64,000 nt of DNA from NCBI GenBank assembly GCA_910589415.1, contig OU342635.1, positions 16,120,001 through 16,184,000 on the forward strand. The letters run 5' to 3'. The notes beneath the pieces were generated by a model, which was given only the letters and a program-made list of their open reading frames with translations, searched no databases and was not told where the DNA came from. This document shows positions 49,201 to 56,280 of the stretch, in pieces. The translations under genes were made by a program, and so were the position numbers. Source of the DNA: Malachius bipustulatus (taxonomy: Eukaryota > Arthropoda > Insecta > Coleoptera > Melyridae). The stretch's first letter is position 1, and every line of letters starts with the position of its first letter.

Positions 49201-51375
49201 TTGAAATCTAAAAAAGCTTTTTATTCATACCTTCGTTGTTTCTTGGGATATTTAGTTGTAATTTTGCACATACATACTTCTTTGTGATGTTAACAAACTT
49301 TTTACGAATTCTTTCTCAAAGATAATTGTAGCGCAAAGAGAGGAAACGGCGGCCGTTACAGAACAGGACATATTGACCCCCCCCCCCCCCCCCCCCCGTC
49401 ACAACTTTGTTTTTTAGACCAAGTGTTTATGGCTTAGTTTACGAGATGCTGCCACGTATTTGACAATATGAGTCATTGATCGACCGGCTGTTCCATGCCG
49501 GTAGTCCAGACAAACTTTGACCAAAAAAAAGTTGATTATGCTGCATTAAATCATTTATGTAGTTCCAAGAGTTCCGGAATATGAAGGGGGAAGTTCTATG
49601 AAAAACGTCTAATACAGTGCCCATCGATTACAGGCTCCGCGAGGGTGGGGAGAGTTCAAAGAGGGAGAGTTCCTTTCTTAAGTTTTAGTCTGAAGTTTTT
49701 AGTTCACATATCCAAAACGGTGTTTCCCATGGGGGAGTTTTCCTTTGAAAAATTATAGCTTATGGATTTTCTAGAAAATGTTATAGTCACATTTTTCTCT
49801 ATGGGTTTTTTCTTAAAAATTTGTGATGACTCACATTTTTGCCCCCCCCCTGCAGATTTTACATTTTCTGCGGCTCATATCCCAAAAACGCGGTAGCACA
49901 TATATAGAATAATGTGAATACTTTTACCATTTTGTAGGGATTTAATTTTGTAAAGATTAACTTTCATGCATCGTTTTCAATATACCTATGGACTAAAAAC
50001 CTAAGACAAAAACTTGAGAAAAAGAACTTTGAACCCTCATCCCCGCCCCCGTGGCGCTATAATCGATGGTACATTAATAGTCGTTTTTCGGGGAGCAAGA
50101 TTTGATACAGCCAAAATCCTCTTTTTTGGTCTTTGACTGGACTACCAATGTTTCCTCCCTTTGCCCTTCGATTCTCTTCGAGTAAAATTTCGCAAAAAGT
50201 GTATCAGTATAAGAAAGAAGTATGGAAAATTTTAACTGAGTAGGTATCTCAAGAAACAACGAAGTTTTGCAGCTTTTCAAAATTTCAACTTCAACTCTAT
50301 ATTTTGAAAGAGGGACGCCTATGTGAAAAATAGCATCAAAAGTCCCATTATTTTTGGCCAAACAATCTGTGCGTAAGAGCTTTTTGATCACAACACCCTG
50401 TGCTTGATGTTTATTTATTTATTTTATTTATAAACACTAATCAACAAAATAAAATAACATGCATATTAAGACGAGATCAAAAACACACAAACCACGCATA
50501 ATAGAAGAAAAAATAATATACAGGGTGTACCAGCTCGATTTAGACAACGGTAAGGGCCGTGTAGGTCTCGTTAAGACGAAACGTTTTTTTATTTGAAGTT
50601 TTTGGATTTGGACCTTCGTTGCGGAAATATGGCCGACTTCCGGTTTTTAGTTTTTTGGCTCCAGTTTCGGAATTTTTAGGTTCTTGCCCAAACTGAAACT
50701 AGTTTTGGAAACTCCTTAGCTTCAGTTACAACTTTCATATTGAAGTCAAGGTTCTATCTCTGTTGGATTCAAAATGGCGACATGCCCAAGACTTTAAATT
50801 TAAAGTCTTTGAATCAATTCAAATTGAATTAAATTGAAAAATAATTAAGATTTTGAATCCAACAGAGATAGAACCTTGACTTCAATATGAAAGTTGTAAC
50901 TGAAGCTAAGGAGTTTCCAAAACTAGTTTCAGTTTGGGCGAGAACCTAAAAATGCCGAAACTGGAGCCAAAAAACTAAAAACCGGAAGTCGGCCATATTT
51001 CCGCAACGAAGGTCCAAATCCAAAAACTTCAAATAAAAAAACGTTTCGTCTTGACGAGACCTATACGGCCCTTACCGTTGTCTAAATCGAGCTGGTACAC
51101 CCTGTATACAATACATGATTAGCAATAGGAACAAGTGAGAAAATTTAGAAGAACGTTTCCATAGCCTGATTTTATTTTTACCCTGCAGTCGGGTTTAAAT
51201 CTTCATGATAATATCTTTGGGGAGCAATAAGTGATCGCTGTTTATGTGTGTATGTAAAGTTCTTACCTTTCTTCGTCCACAACAGAGCATATTGCGAGTG
51301 CGCGACCCACCAGATGTGATCTTGGAGCGCGCCAATTTCCTCCACTGCATTCCAGATCAGCTCTGGAAAATCGTC
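20972..51375 (-). CDS. syd-1: Syd-1 / RhoGAP100F presynaptic scaffold (multi-exon gene)
   Basis: Cytoplasmic presynaptic active-zone organiser. In fly the PDZ domain binds Neurexin and the protein recruits Liprin-alpha, Bruchpilot and Neuroligin-linked assembly; the RhoGAP domain acts on Rac/Cdc42-type GTPases. Exons read on the minus strand, 5' to 3': 51267-51375, 31583-31696, 31301-31384, 30519-30776, 30124-30365, 29686-30018, 29414-29608, 27898-28077, 27659-27781, 27492-27598, 26987-27165, 26773-26908, 25903-26049, 24904-25110, 24777-24844, 24520-24718, 24324-24442, 24115-24247, 23780-24060, 23476-23710, 22961-23151, 20972-22276. All have AG acceptors and GT donors, and phase is continuous from 31696 to the TGA at 20972-20974 (1611 codons before the stop). 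Domain order: PDZ about residues 104-195, C2 about 732-868, RhoGAP about 885-1113, low-complexity tail, counting from the first codon at 31696. The start codon was not found, so the 5' end is incomplete. Confidence 0.93.
21434..21706 (-). repeat. 13 x 21-bp in-frame repeat encoding SQQxxYS heptads
   Basis: On the minus strand, 273 bp hold 13 consecutive units of exactly 21 bp without an indel. They encode heptads with consensus S-Q-Q-(P/S/Q)-(T/A/S)-Y-S; examples are [35 protein letters not shown] and AQQSTYS. The QQ pair is kept in every unit but the last (TQEPTTY). Codons for the same residues vary between units, so the repeat is not a very recent expansion and the protein register seems to be under selection. 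Confidence 0.93.
22505..22924. mobile_element. MITE in the last syd-1 intron
   Basis: TAAGGCCCCTTTCACACAG at 22505 is inverted as CTGTGTGAAAGAGGCGTA at 22906-22924. The inside is GC-rich relative to the intron (GCACGGTTTACTGCCGCAAC, GTACGGCGGCGCTATGCGC). It fills most of the intron between 22277 and 22960. No open frame; class not assigned. Confidence 0.75.
22961..23151 (-). CDS. syd-1: syd-1 exon with Ala/Gln/Ser-rich insert
   Basis: Local GC content is very high, so all three minus frames and one plus frame are open here. Only one fits: the previous exon leaves one G, this exon supplies GT and ends in phase 0, and the next exon opens GGC CAA. That frame reads [23 protein letters not shown] and [19 protein letters not shown], a low-complexity alanine, glutamine and serine stretch directly after the RhoGAP domain. 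Donor GTAAGT, acceptor ACAG. The two other long frames over the same bases are rejected on phase. Confidence 0.75.
23476..24442 (-). CDS. syd-1: syd-1 exons 24324-24442, 24115-24247, 23780-24060, 23476-23710 (RhoGAP domain)
   Basis: RhoGAP domain opening FGIDLESVV, then [20 protein letters not shown] and GLDIIG. Across the intron comes [20 protein letters not shown], where the arginine of GLYR sits at the position of the catalytic arginine finger. Further family motifs are [37 protein letters not shown] and [17 protein letters not shown], including the conserved asparagine of the NLA motif. All the expected catalytic landmarks are present, so GAP activity is plausible; in Syd-1 proteins as a family the level of activity varies. 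The exon at 23476 ends in phase 1. Confidence 0.94.
24520..25110 (-). CDS. syd-1: syd-1 exons 24904-25110, 24777-24844, 24520-24718 (C2 domain)
   Basis: The C2 domain starts after a glycine-rich leader ([20 protein letters not shown]) with [17 protein letters not shown]. An alanine/threonine/glycine insertion follows, then [20 protein letters not shown] and [20 protein letters not shown], and the last strands [20 protein letters not shown]. The acidic positions that would ligate calcium in classical C2 domains are only partly present, so a phospholipid- or protein-binding role without calcium is possible (inference). The three exons join in phases 1, 0 and 1, and the middle one is only 68 nt. 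Confidence 0.92.
25376..25690. repeat. Purine tract and pyrimidine tract in a syd-1 intron
   Basis: 25392-25438 is almost pure purine on the plus strand ((GGA)n, (GCA)n, (GAA)n). 25566-25690 is almost pure pyrimidine (CTCTCTC, CTCCCTCCC). In the pre-mRNA (minus strand) the two are a purine run and a pyrimidine run about 150 bases apart that could pair. Both lie in the intron 25111-25902. Confidence 0.8.
25903..28077 (-). CDS. syd-1: syd-1 exons between linker and C2 domain (six exons)
   Basis: Exons 27898-28077, 27659-27781, 27492-27598, 26987-27165, 26773-26908 and 25903-26049. Key peptides in order are [19 protein letters not shown] and [79 protein letters not shown] with [35 protein letters not shown]; and [18 protein letters not shown]. 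Phase decided several sites. In 26773-26908 only the frame reading LEGGYYSS joins correctly, so the two longer frames over the same bases are spurious. In 26987-27165 the acceptor after AAG at 27166 is required, not the stronger-looking CTCAG at 27152. In 25903-26049 the acceptor at 26050 is required, not that at 26043. Confidence 0.85.
28190..29330 (+). pseudogene. Broken non-LTR retrotransposon (RT scrap, RNase H, zinc knuckle) antisense in a syd-1 intron
   Basis: The frame at 28188-28406 ends [17 protein letters not shown], the start of the reverse transcriptase domain of R1/Jockey-type elements. It then passes directly to RNase H-like sequence with many stops: LTDSQ (28670), KSRLLWE..., [17 protein letters not shown] (28780). 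A late [11 protein letters not shown]...[19 protein letters not shown] segment (29080-29190) corresponds to the cysteine-rich C terminus. It ends at a short A run near 29345. The reverse transcriptase core is deleted. It lies within the intron between exons 29414 and 28077. Confidence 0.82.
29414..30018 (-). CDS. syd-1: syd-1 exons 29686-30018 and 29414-29608 (linker)
   Basis: Two exons in phase with their neighbours, coding for a serine-, arginine-, proline- and tyrosine-rich linker between the PDZ and C2 domains. Recognisable stretches are [37 protein letters not shown] and [17 protein letters not shown] in the first, and [15 protein letters not shown] and [20 protein letters not shown] in the second. 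Prediction: disordered and a likely phosphorylation and SH3/14-3-3 docking region (inference from composition). The second exon ends STLSR with codon phase 2, which is restored by the G at 28077 across an intron carrying a retrotransposon. Confidence 0.88.
30124..30776 (-). CDS. syd-1: syd-1 exons 30519-30776 and 30124-30365 (PDZ domain)
   Basis: The first exon opens [20 protein letters not shown] and runs into [20 protein letters not shown]. The carboxylate-binding loop reads TLGLYI, the Syd-1 form of the GLGF loop. The PDZ fold continues with [20 protein letters not shown], crosses the intron in phase 0 and finishes with [20 protein letters not shown] and [12 protein letters not shown]. This PDZ is the Neurexin-binding module in fly. 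The second exon then becomes acidic and charged (about 30 residues, [13 protein letters not shown]) and ends with two bases left over. The donor of that exon is GTTAAT rather than GTAAGT, a weaker but valid site. Confidence 0.93.
31080..31146 (+). ncRNA. tRNA-like SINE head (candidate)
   Basis: A-box-like TGGCCGACCGGCTAGGA and B-box-like GGTTCAAACCT lie about 35 bases apart, as in a tRNA-derived pol III promoter. No clean cloverleaf acceptor stem is seen and no poly(A) tail was defined, so it is a decayed SINE or a tRNA pseudogene. It sits in the syd-1 intron 30777-31300. Confidence 0.4.
31301..31696 (-). CDS. syd-1: syd-1 exons 31583-31696 and 31301-31384 (pre-PDZ)
   Basis: Two phase-0 exons. 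The first begins [17 protein letters not shown], a proline/alanine-rich stretch, and ends GDFRK. The second begins [16 protein letters not shown] and ends ASTAAALE. Acceptors are TTGCAG and CTTCAG; donors are GTAAAA and GTAAGT. The 198 nt intron between them shows no insertion. Together they give 66 residues directly before the PDZ exons. The second looks helical, with an acidic stretch. I did not recognise a separate domain here. Confidence 0.88.
32340..33260 (+). pseudogene. Decayed endonuclease-reverse transcriptase LINE
   Basis: In three shifting frames it reads [114 protein letters not shown] and [20 protein letters not shown]. These are the RT and C-terminal motifs of a common arthropod non-LTR family. 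Several frameshifts and the loss of the YADD region make it inactive. It lies in the giant syd-1 intron, antisense to the gene. Confidence 0.85.
33660..34800 (+). pseudogene. Decayed Jockey/CR1-like LINE
   Basis: It opens [20 protein letters not shown] and [20 protein letters not shown], with the palm motif [11 protein letters not shown] (F to L and other changes). Frameshifted pieces follow ([18 protein letters not shown] in place of FADDS...). The last part (34560-34790) corresponds to the element's C-terminal region. Related to the fragment at 6895-7290. No intact frame. Confidence 0.78.
34801..37136. other. Intronic DNA without recognised elements
   Basis: AT-rich intron sequence. A more GC-rich block at 35320-35530 contains two similar GGAGGGAAAGTGACACT / GGAGGAAAAGTGAAACT motifs about 70 bases apart, which could be a regulatory block or an old element. 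No open frame is convincing. Confidence 0.4.
37137..38343. mobile_element. Concentric foldback element FB5
   Basis: Outer ends GTACAGGTGTCCGAAAATAA (37139) and the inverse to about 38343. The arms of about 500 bp meet near 37650; for instance GTAGATAGTGGTCCAA (37391) mirrors TTGGACCACTATCTAC (37901). The inner boundary TTACAGGGTGTCCAATGTAC at 37247 has its partner in the right arm destroyed by MITE copy 3. Confidence 0.88.
38072..38221. mobile_element. PIF/Harbinger-like MITE, copy 3
   Basis: Ends TGCCCGTATTC...GAATACGGGCA, flanked by TAA on both sides. It lies in the right arm of foldback FB5, exactly where the mirrored internal ACACCCTGT boundary is expected. Confidence 0.9.
38342..39350. 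mobile_element. Concentric foldback element FB6, abutting FB5
   Basis: The ends TATACAGGGTGCACCATGTA (38341) and the inverse at 39350 are near-perfect over 50 bases. The inner pair is ATACAGGGTCGGTT (38396) and AACCGACCCTGTAT-like (about 39280). The centre near 38850 contains another mirrored stretch with GGCGGCCATA-type sequence. FB6 begins at the base where FB5 ends, sharing TATA. Confidence 0.9.
39351..42118. other. Intronic DNA with single element ends
   Basis: Boundary-type motifs ACAGGATGTCCCAG (39551), AGGACACTCTGTAG (39664) and TATAGGGTGAGTCATTGA (40382) suggest small or half elements, of which 39548-39680 could be complete. A (CA/TA)-poor unique stretch follows. Open frames at 41264-41473 and 41861-42076 have no recognisable domain and no splice or initiation context; not annotated as genes. 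Confidence 0.4.
42119..43815. mobile_element. 1.7-kb TIR element with subterminal TTTGTTTGAA arrays
   Basis: The ends GCACAGAGAAAAGAAATTG and the inverse TTTTCTCTGTGTGC are mirrored with a two-base indel. The first 350 and last 500 bases are dense in variants of TTTGAATCAAACAAATT / AAATAAATT in both orientations, like clustered transposase-binding sites. The centre (about 42480-43280) is ordinary, with a small frame at 42761-42985 that I do not recognise. Class unknown. Confidence 0.6.
43816..49102. other. Intronic DNA without recognised genes
   Basis: Contains GC-richer blocks at 44200-44660 (including GACAATTTCCGGGTCGCTGA and a mirrored CACCCGGAAATCGTC, a possible small element) and 45600-45900, MITE copy 4 at 47386-47534, and single ends near 46315 (TACACCCTGTGTT). 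Open frames lack splice and domain support. A CpG-containing block at 47640-47960 is unexplained. Confidence 0.4.
47386..47534. mobile_element. PIF/Harbinger-like MITE, copy 4
   Basis: Ends TGCCCGTATTC...GAATACGGGCA, flanked by ATA on both sides. Nearly identical to copy 3 over its full length, which suggests recent activity of the family. Confidence 0.9.
49103..50402. mobile_element. Old foldback element FB7
   Basis: Diverged palindrome: GCGTGTTGTAAAAAAGTAGA (49106) versus the inverse of TTGATCACAACACCCTGTGC (50380-50400), and TTCGTTGTTTCTTGGGATAT (49229) versus its inverse near 50245. The centre is near 49750. Contains a 21-base C run at 49377-49397. Arms differ at many positions, so it is older than FB8. 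Confidence 0.7.
50517..51108. mobile_element. Young foldback element FB8
   Basis: TATACAGGGTGTACCAGCTC (50517) and its inverse to 51108 form arms of about 258 bp with only a handful of differences. The spacer of about 75 bp contains its own perfect palindrome AAGACTTTAAATTTAAAGTC (50789). It lies 160 bases from the syd-1 exon at 51267, on the downstream side of its donor site. Confidence 0.93.
51267..51375 (-). CDS. syd-1: syd-1 most 5' coding exon visible
   Basis: Open exon bounded by a TTACAG acceptor and an AAAG/GTAAGA donor. It encodes 36 residues starting [16 protein letters not shown] and ending LLWTKK plus one extra base. Base composition is clearly richer in G and C than the surrounding intron, and the peptide looks like real protein (tryptophan-rich, no low complexity). 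Strand and position make it an N-terminal exon of syd-1. It ends in phase 1, whereas the next recognised exon (31696) opens in phase 0, so at least one exon lies between them or this exon belongs to another isoform. The window shows no convincing initiator ATG exon upstream. Confidence 0.6.
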
Positions 51376-52612
51376 CTGTAATCAAATTTCTGATTTATAT
51401 TTTAATGCTTCATGTAAGTTAAATTACATCTTTAGTATACTTTTCAATAAAAAATTCAATTTTTCAAATATTTTCCCCAAATCTGAATAAGCTTAACCTT
51501 AATTAGAAATTTAGCAATTTCCAATGTATTCACATGCCTCCAAGTATAAATACTTTTAAAAAGTAGTTCACTCTACAAAGTGTCCCGAAATTCTCCATAA
51601 ACATCACCGGCACTATCGAAAATCGAAGTCAAGGCAAGTTTTAGTGTGCTCAGAAATAGTTTTGCGTCATAGGAGGCATTACATTGTTTCTGAATATTTC
51701 TGCAATGAATAAAAATTTTTTCCTACGACCACTATACAAAACACTACTTTGCGCATCGTTTTTTGTGCGCAAACTAGCAGATTTCTCACGTATCCAAAAC
51801 TGTGCGACAAAGAGACATAACGCATAGCCAAAAATCGTTTAATGGAATAACTATTCATTTAAAGCTTCAAAGTAATAAAATAAACACAAATGGGATAACA
51901 TAGAGCCCGACAAGACTATAAAATATAATATACTTATTATTCTCTTGTGGCAGTAATTATTAAAATTTACGAGTTGATCGCTAATAACAGCATTGGTAGC
52001 GTTCAAATCAAATTCACGAACGTGAAAACTCGCACACCTCTAACTTCAATCGACGACGCACAGTCGCCTGCGTTGTGTGGAAGTTGCATATCTACCACGT
52101 CTCCACGCTCCACGTCACTTATTTTTAGTTTAGATACGGAGTCTAATAATAAATAATAATAATATTGTCGGTAGAATTCAATGATTTAACAGTATATAAT
52201 AGTAATATTAAAAAGTCATTGGTAGAATTGAAAATAATACCTACCTAGGTAGTCTGAAAAAATAATTTATATGTTAAATTTGTTAAATAATTAATCTGTT
52301 AAATTGTGGTCGTAGGAAAAGTACTGTGTGTAGCACGTGCGGAAAAGAAATTTCACACTCGTGAGAAATATTCTCTTTTCCGCACTTGTTTCACAATATA
52401 CTATTGTAGGTACATTTTGCCTCTTATCGGTGTTAGATCATCAGGATTAGTGCACACGGGTCGTTTCTCGTATGTATACCAGAACGTCATGCATATAAAA
52501 GTTAAATACTTGGATAAAAAAAGTGGTTCAAGTTTAAAGGTCCCTCATTTTAAGTGACTAAACTTCTATAGTTTAGTTTTTTTAGGTCCTGGTCTCAGTC
52601 AATTTCAACTTT
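51376..52612. other. Gene-free DNA with GTGGTCGTAGGAAAA motifs
   Basis: TTTTCCTACGACCAC at 51717 and its inverse GTGGTCGTAGGAAAA at 52306 are perfect over 15 bases and 590 bp apart. From 52306 the sequence continues with GTGCGGAAAAGAAATTTCAC, which resembles (inverted) the stretch before 53947. No coding region; the small frame at 51947-52156 is unsupported. Confidence 0.45.
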
Positions 52613-52722
52613 AAGGCCGGTTCTCACTTGTACGACACCCGACGACATGAATCCCCCCGCAATTTTGTCGTGCTGTCGCGTTGTCGCTGTCGTCGGGTGT
52701 CGTACAAGTGAGAACCGGCCTT
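52613..52722. mobile_element. 110-bp hairpin MITE with perfect 34-bp arms
   Basis: AAGGCCGGTTCTCACTTGTA... is followed after a 42-base loop by its exact inverse ending CCGGCCTT. Arms 52613-52646 and 52689-52722 have no mismatch. The loop is CG-rich (GTCGTGCTGTCGCGTTGTCG). Flanking duplication uncertain (T-rich on both sides). Confidence 0.9.
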
Positions 52723-53444
52723 TATTCTCTAGTCTCTTCAGATCTTTCATCACACTCTCCTATACTAATAAATTTATTCCCAAAATCAGCTACATATACA
52801 TGAGTTTTCACCTCGGTTTTCAAAATGGTACAGAAAAAAATCCACTGAAAAACTCAGCAAATGCGTCCAGAATCTCTGAGTCATCTGTTCATCGTTGTAG
52901 TTTGTAGTGCTCAATGATGCTGTCCCTTTTTTATTTTTTATGAAAATAGGTAGAGCCTAAACAGGAAAAATTGGAGTTGACGAGGGACCAAAACCAAAAC
53001 ATTTTAATAAAAAAAGTTTCTTCTTGATGAGGCCTACTTATTGCACTCTTACGTTCCTAATTAGAGTTGTCGGGAGTGATTACTGTGCCTTTAATTTACC
53101 CAGAAGTGGTCGTCCTGGACAGTGGGGTAGTGTGGATTTCTGCCAGGTGCTAACTCTAAATTTTCTGCCTACCATTTCGGGTCGGTAGCCATAACCGAAT
53201 AACAGGGAGAGCAGAAAACTTTCTTGGAGGGCGAATCTATTTAAACGTCGTGTATTAATGGCAGTGGAGTGCGGTGATTAATCAGAAAAGAAGGTGACAA
53301 TAAGTAGATCCGGATTTAAGATTTCGCGAGTTTCTAATAGTATTGGAAAATTTGGCACGCCCGTAAATGAATATGCCTCAAAGATCTTGGAGTTACAGTC
53401 CAACCGGGTGAGGGAGGGAGTATATGCAGAGCTCATCATTACAC

Positions 53445-54800
53445 GTCCGGTCAGGCAAAGTTCGGTTAGCTCGAAAAAAAAATCTACGAGGTTGGGTCAG
53501 TTCTAAAACAAAGATACTTCTTCGCAGTTCGGTTTAGACCAAAATTTTTATTTTTAGAATTTTTGGCAAGCCCGTCTAGACAATATAGACCGTCCGGATT
53601 GCTCTAAAAATTTTATAAGAATATAAGGCATAAGCCTTGGTCTAGGCAAAGTCCGGTCAGCTTCAAAAAATTCTCTAAATTATTTTTGCAGTGCAATTTA
53701 GTCAAGGTCTGGTCAGTTCGAAAAAAAATTATTGCAAATTTTTATTTTTAGAGTTTTTTGACAAGCCTGTCTAGACAAGGTCCAGTCAGCTCGAAATTTT
53801 TTTTCTTCACAAAATGGTATATTACATTACTAATATGGAAAATGACCCATTTCACACGAGTGGGTGATTGATATCTCCCACTAACGACAATCCCATGAGT
53901 ATGACAGTTTCCACACAAGTAATGTACACTATTTTTCCTACGACCACAGATAAATGCACATTTTAAAATTCTTTTAATAGTTTTGTTTGAAAACTTTACA
54001 AAGAAAACTAAGGATTAAACTATAAAAACTTAAACTAACAACATTTTAGAATTGTAGAAATTGAAAGTTCATATTATTATTATAGGTAACTACTCTGCAA
54101 CAAATAGAGAGATTTCTTATCGAGGATATAACAATAAGATGAGCACCAATATGAATGTGTGCTTTAATTGAAATTAATATTTCGAAAACGTAAGATAAAC
54201 TTTTGGATTTTACTGTTTTGGGTCTACATACTTAATTAAACTAATTACATAAAAATAAAACCCGTAAAAATATGTATATAGTATTTCAAATTAAAAAAAA
54301 AAACTGCCTAGCCTAAGGGATATAATAAACTAACTTAATGACATATTTATACTTAATATACATATCACTCTAGTGTGGTATTTTACTTTTCAAATCTAGA
54401 GTGAAATTTTGTCATTTTCGCAGGTGGTCGTCGGAAAATATTTTTTTGCAAGTCCTTCTAAAGCCTCGGTCTAGGTAAAGTCCGGTCAGCTTGAAAAAAT
54501 GGTTTTCTCGAAGTTATTTTTTACAGTGCGATTTAGACAAGGTCCGGTCACTTCGAAAAATATATCCTCCAAAATTCTTTTTACAAGTTCGTCTAGACCT
54601 CGCTCTAGACAAAATCCGGTTAGCTAGAAAAACATTTTCCCAAAATTATTTTTTGCAGCGCGAAAAATTTTTCTCCGCGAAAATATTTTTTTGCAGGGCC
54701 GTCTGGGCAAAGTCCGGTCAGCATGAAAAAAATTTTTTTCTCGAAATTATTTTTTTGTAAGTTCGGTAATGCATCCAGTCAGTTACAAAAAAATCCTCTC
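53445..54800. repeat. Minisatellite (AGACAAGGTCCGGTCAGCTCG units) split by an insertion
   Basis: Units of roughly 60-120 bases share GTCTAGACAAGGTCCGGTCA, GCTCGAAAAA and ATTATTTTTTGCAGTGCG. They occur at 53445-53815 and again at 54415-54800. The 600 bp between contain TTTTCCTACGACCAC at 53933 and plain AT-rich DNA and look like an inserted element. The frame at 54491-54760 (LQCDLDKVRS repeats) is a repeat product, not a gene. Confidence 0.75.
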
Positions 54801-55431
54801 GAAAGTTTTTTTACAAGTCCTGTTTTTTTGTAAGAATTATTTGGATTATGTTTCCCCTCGCTGTAGTTATTATTATGTATCTTGAAATAGCAATGTTGCG
54901 TTTGTCTCAGTTATTCATTTTCATTAGAAAATCGGATTTTTAGGTACCTACTAAGTACAGCACTAATAATTGAATTTTATGCAGGAGTTTATTGACTGTG
55001 GCTGTGTAAAATTTTATCAAACTCTTTGAACGGTTTTTAGAGATATATCACACCTGAAACGTACCTATAATCTGCTGAATACTCAAATTTGGATTTTGAA
55101 AATATTATTTAATTATTATCAATAGTTAATTAAATAGCTAAGAACTAAAAAAAAAAAATGAATCACCTACATTAGACATTAAGGAATATCTTATATCGTA
55201 TATTTCGTTTTTGTGGACTACCTAAAACAGTAAATGGGGACAGTGGCATAAATTCTGTGAGGTTCGTATTTCTTCCAAATTTAAATTCTCAGGAATACAA
55301 CGTTGCCAAGTGTTGTAATAAATCATAAATTTTTGTTTTTCAGTATCAAATTTTGATACTTCGAGTTAAAAAAAAAGCATCAATCTATTTTTATTTCTCT
55401 ATATACATACATGCCTAGTTACCTACATACA
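54801..55431. other. Gene-free AT-rich DNA
   Basis: No gene, inverted repeat or tandem array recognised. Confidence 0.4.
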
Positions 55432-56280
55432 TACAGTGTGTGTCACAGGCATTGTACACCCCCTTTTTTTTTCTTTTTTTTTGGAGATAATTTTTTGAAA
55501 TTTGGTACGTCGCATATTTTCAATAGAGCGCACTTTTTAGCAGAAAATTGAATTTTTTCCCACATCCGGTTTTTCCGGAAATGTTACCAACTTTATATTT
55601 TTAAATGGGACACCTTATATTATTATATTTTTGGATTCTATACATTTGCACAAATCCAACAATACCACATAAGTACCATTTTAAATGTCAAATTTGTTTT
55701 TATTTAATTTTTTATTTCTCAATTATAGTGTGCCATGACTTCAGTTGTTATGTTCGTCACAGATGCAAAATGGTTACACCAAAATGTCCCTTATTGGAAG
55801 TACTAGCAGATGGTACTTCGGTACCAATATGGTACCATTTGAAAAAAATGAATTCAGCTCAAAAAATCATTCCGGTGCGCATTATTTATCCATAAATCAC
55901 TTAATTTATTACTTTGAACAAAAATTCGATTTTTCTAGCATTAAATGATCCAATTGGAGTAAAACGAAATAGTCATGGCACACTATAATTGAGAAATAAA
56001 AAATTAAATAAAAACAAATTTGACATTTAAAATGGTACTTATGTGGTATTGTTGTATTTGTACAAATGTATAGAATCTAAAAATATAATAATATATAGGG
56101 TGTTCCATTTAAAAATAAAAAGTTGGTAACATTTTCGGAAAAACCGGATGTGGAAAAAAATTCAATTTTCTGCTAAAAAGTGCGCTCTATTGAGAATATG
56201 CGACGTACCAAATTTCAAAAAATTATCTCCAAAAATAAAGAAAAAAAAGGGGGTGTACCATGCCTGTGACACACACTGTA
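55432..56280. mobile_element. Concentric foldback element FB9
   Basis: Three mirrored layers. Outer: TACAGTGTGTGTCACAGGCA (55432) and its inverse to 56280. Middle: AAATGGGACACCTTATATTA (about 55600) and TATAGGGTGTTCCATTT (about 56095). Inner: TATAGTGTGCCATGACT (55724) and AGTCATGGCACACTATA (to about 55988). The arms of about 290 bp are nearly identical. The two overlapping open frames within it are not supported as genes. Confidence 0.92.

Larger units (their letters stand above)
31697..51266 (-). other. 19.6-kb syd-1 intron
   Basis: Bounded by the GTAAGA donor at 51266 and the TTGCAG acceptor at 31697. It holds two broken LINEs, foldbacks FB5-FB8, MITE copies 3 and 4, and a 1.7 kb TIR element. 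Long first introns are common in syd-1-like neuronal genes. Phase arithmetic requires a further, unlocated exon somewhere inside if both flanking exons are spliced into one transcript. Confidence 0.7.

Noticed and set aside
54491..54760. 89-codon frame with LDKVRS/LARKTF repeats as a protein
   Set aside because: A direct product of the minisatellite unit; other frames across units are equally open.
55605..55948. Overlapping 96- and 67-codon frames as coding
   Set aside because: Inside foldback FB9, hydrophobic AT-rich peptide, no domain, no splice context.
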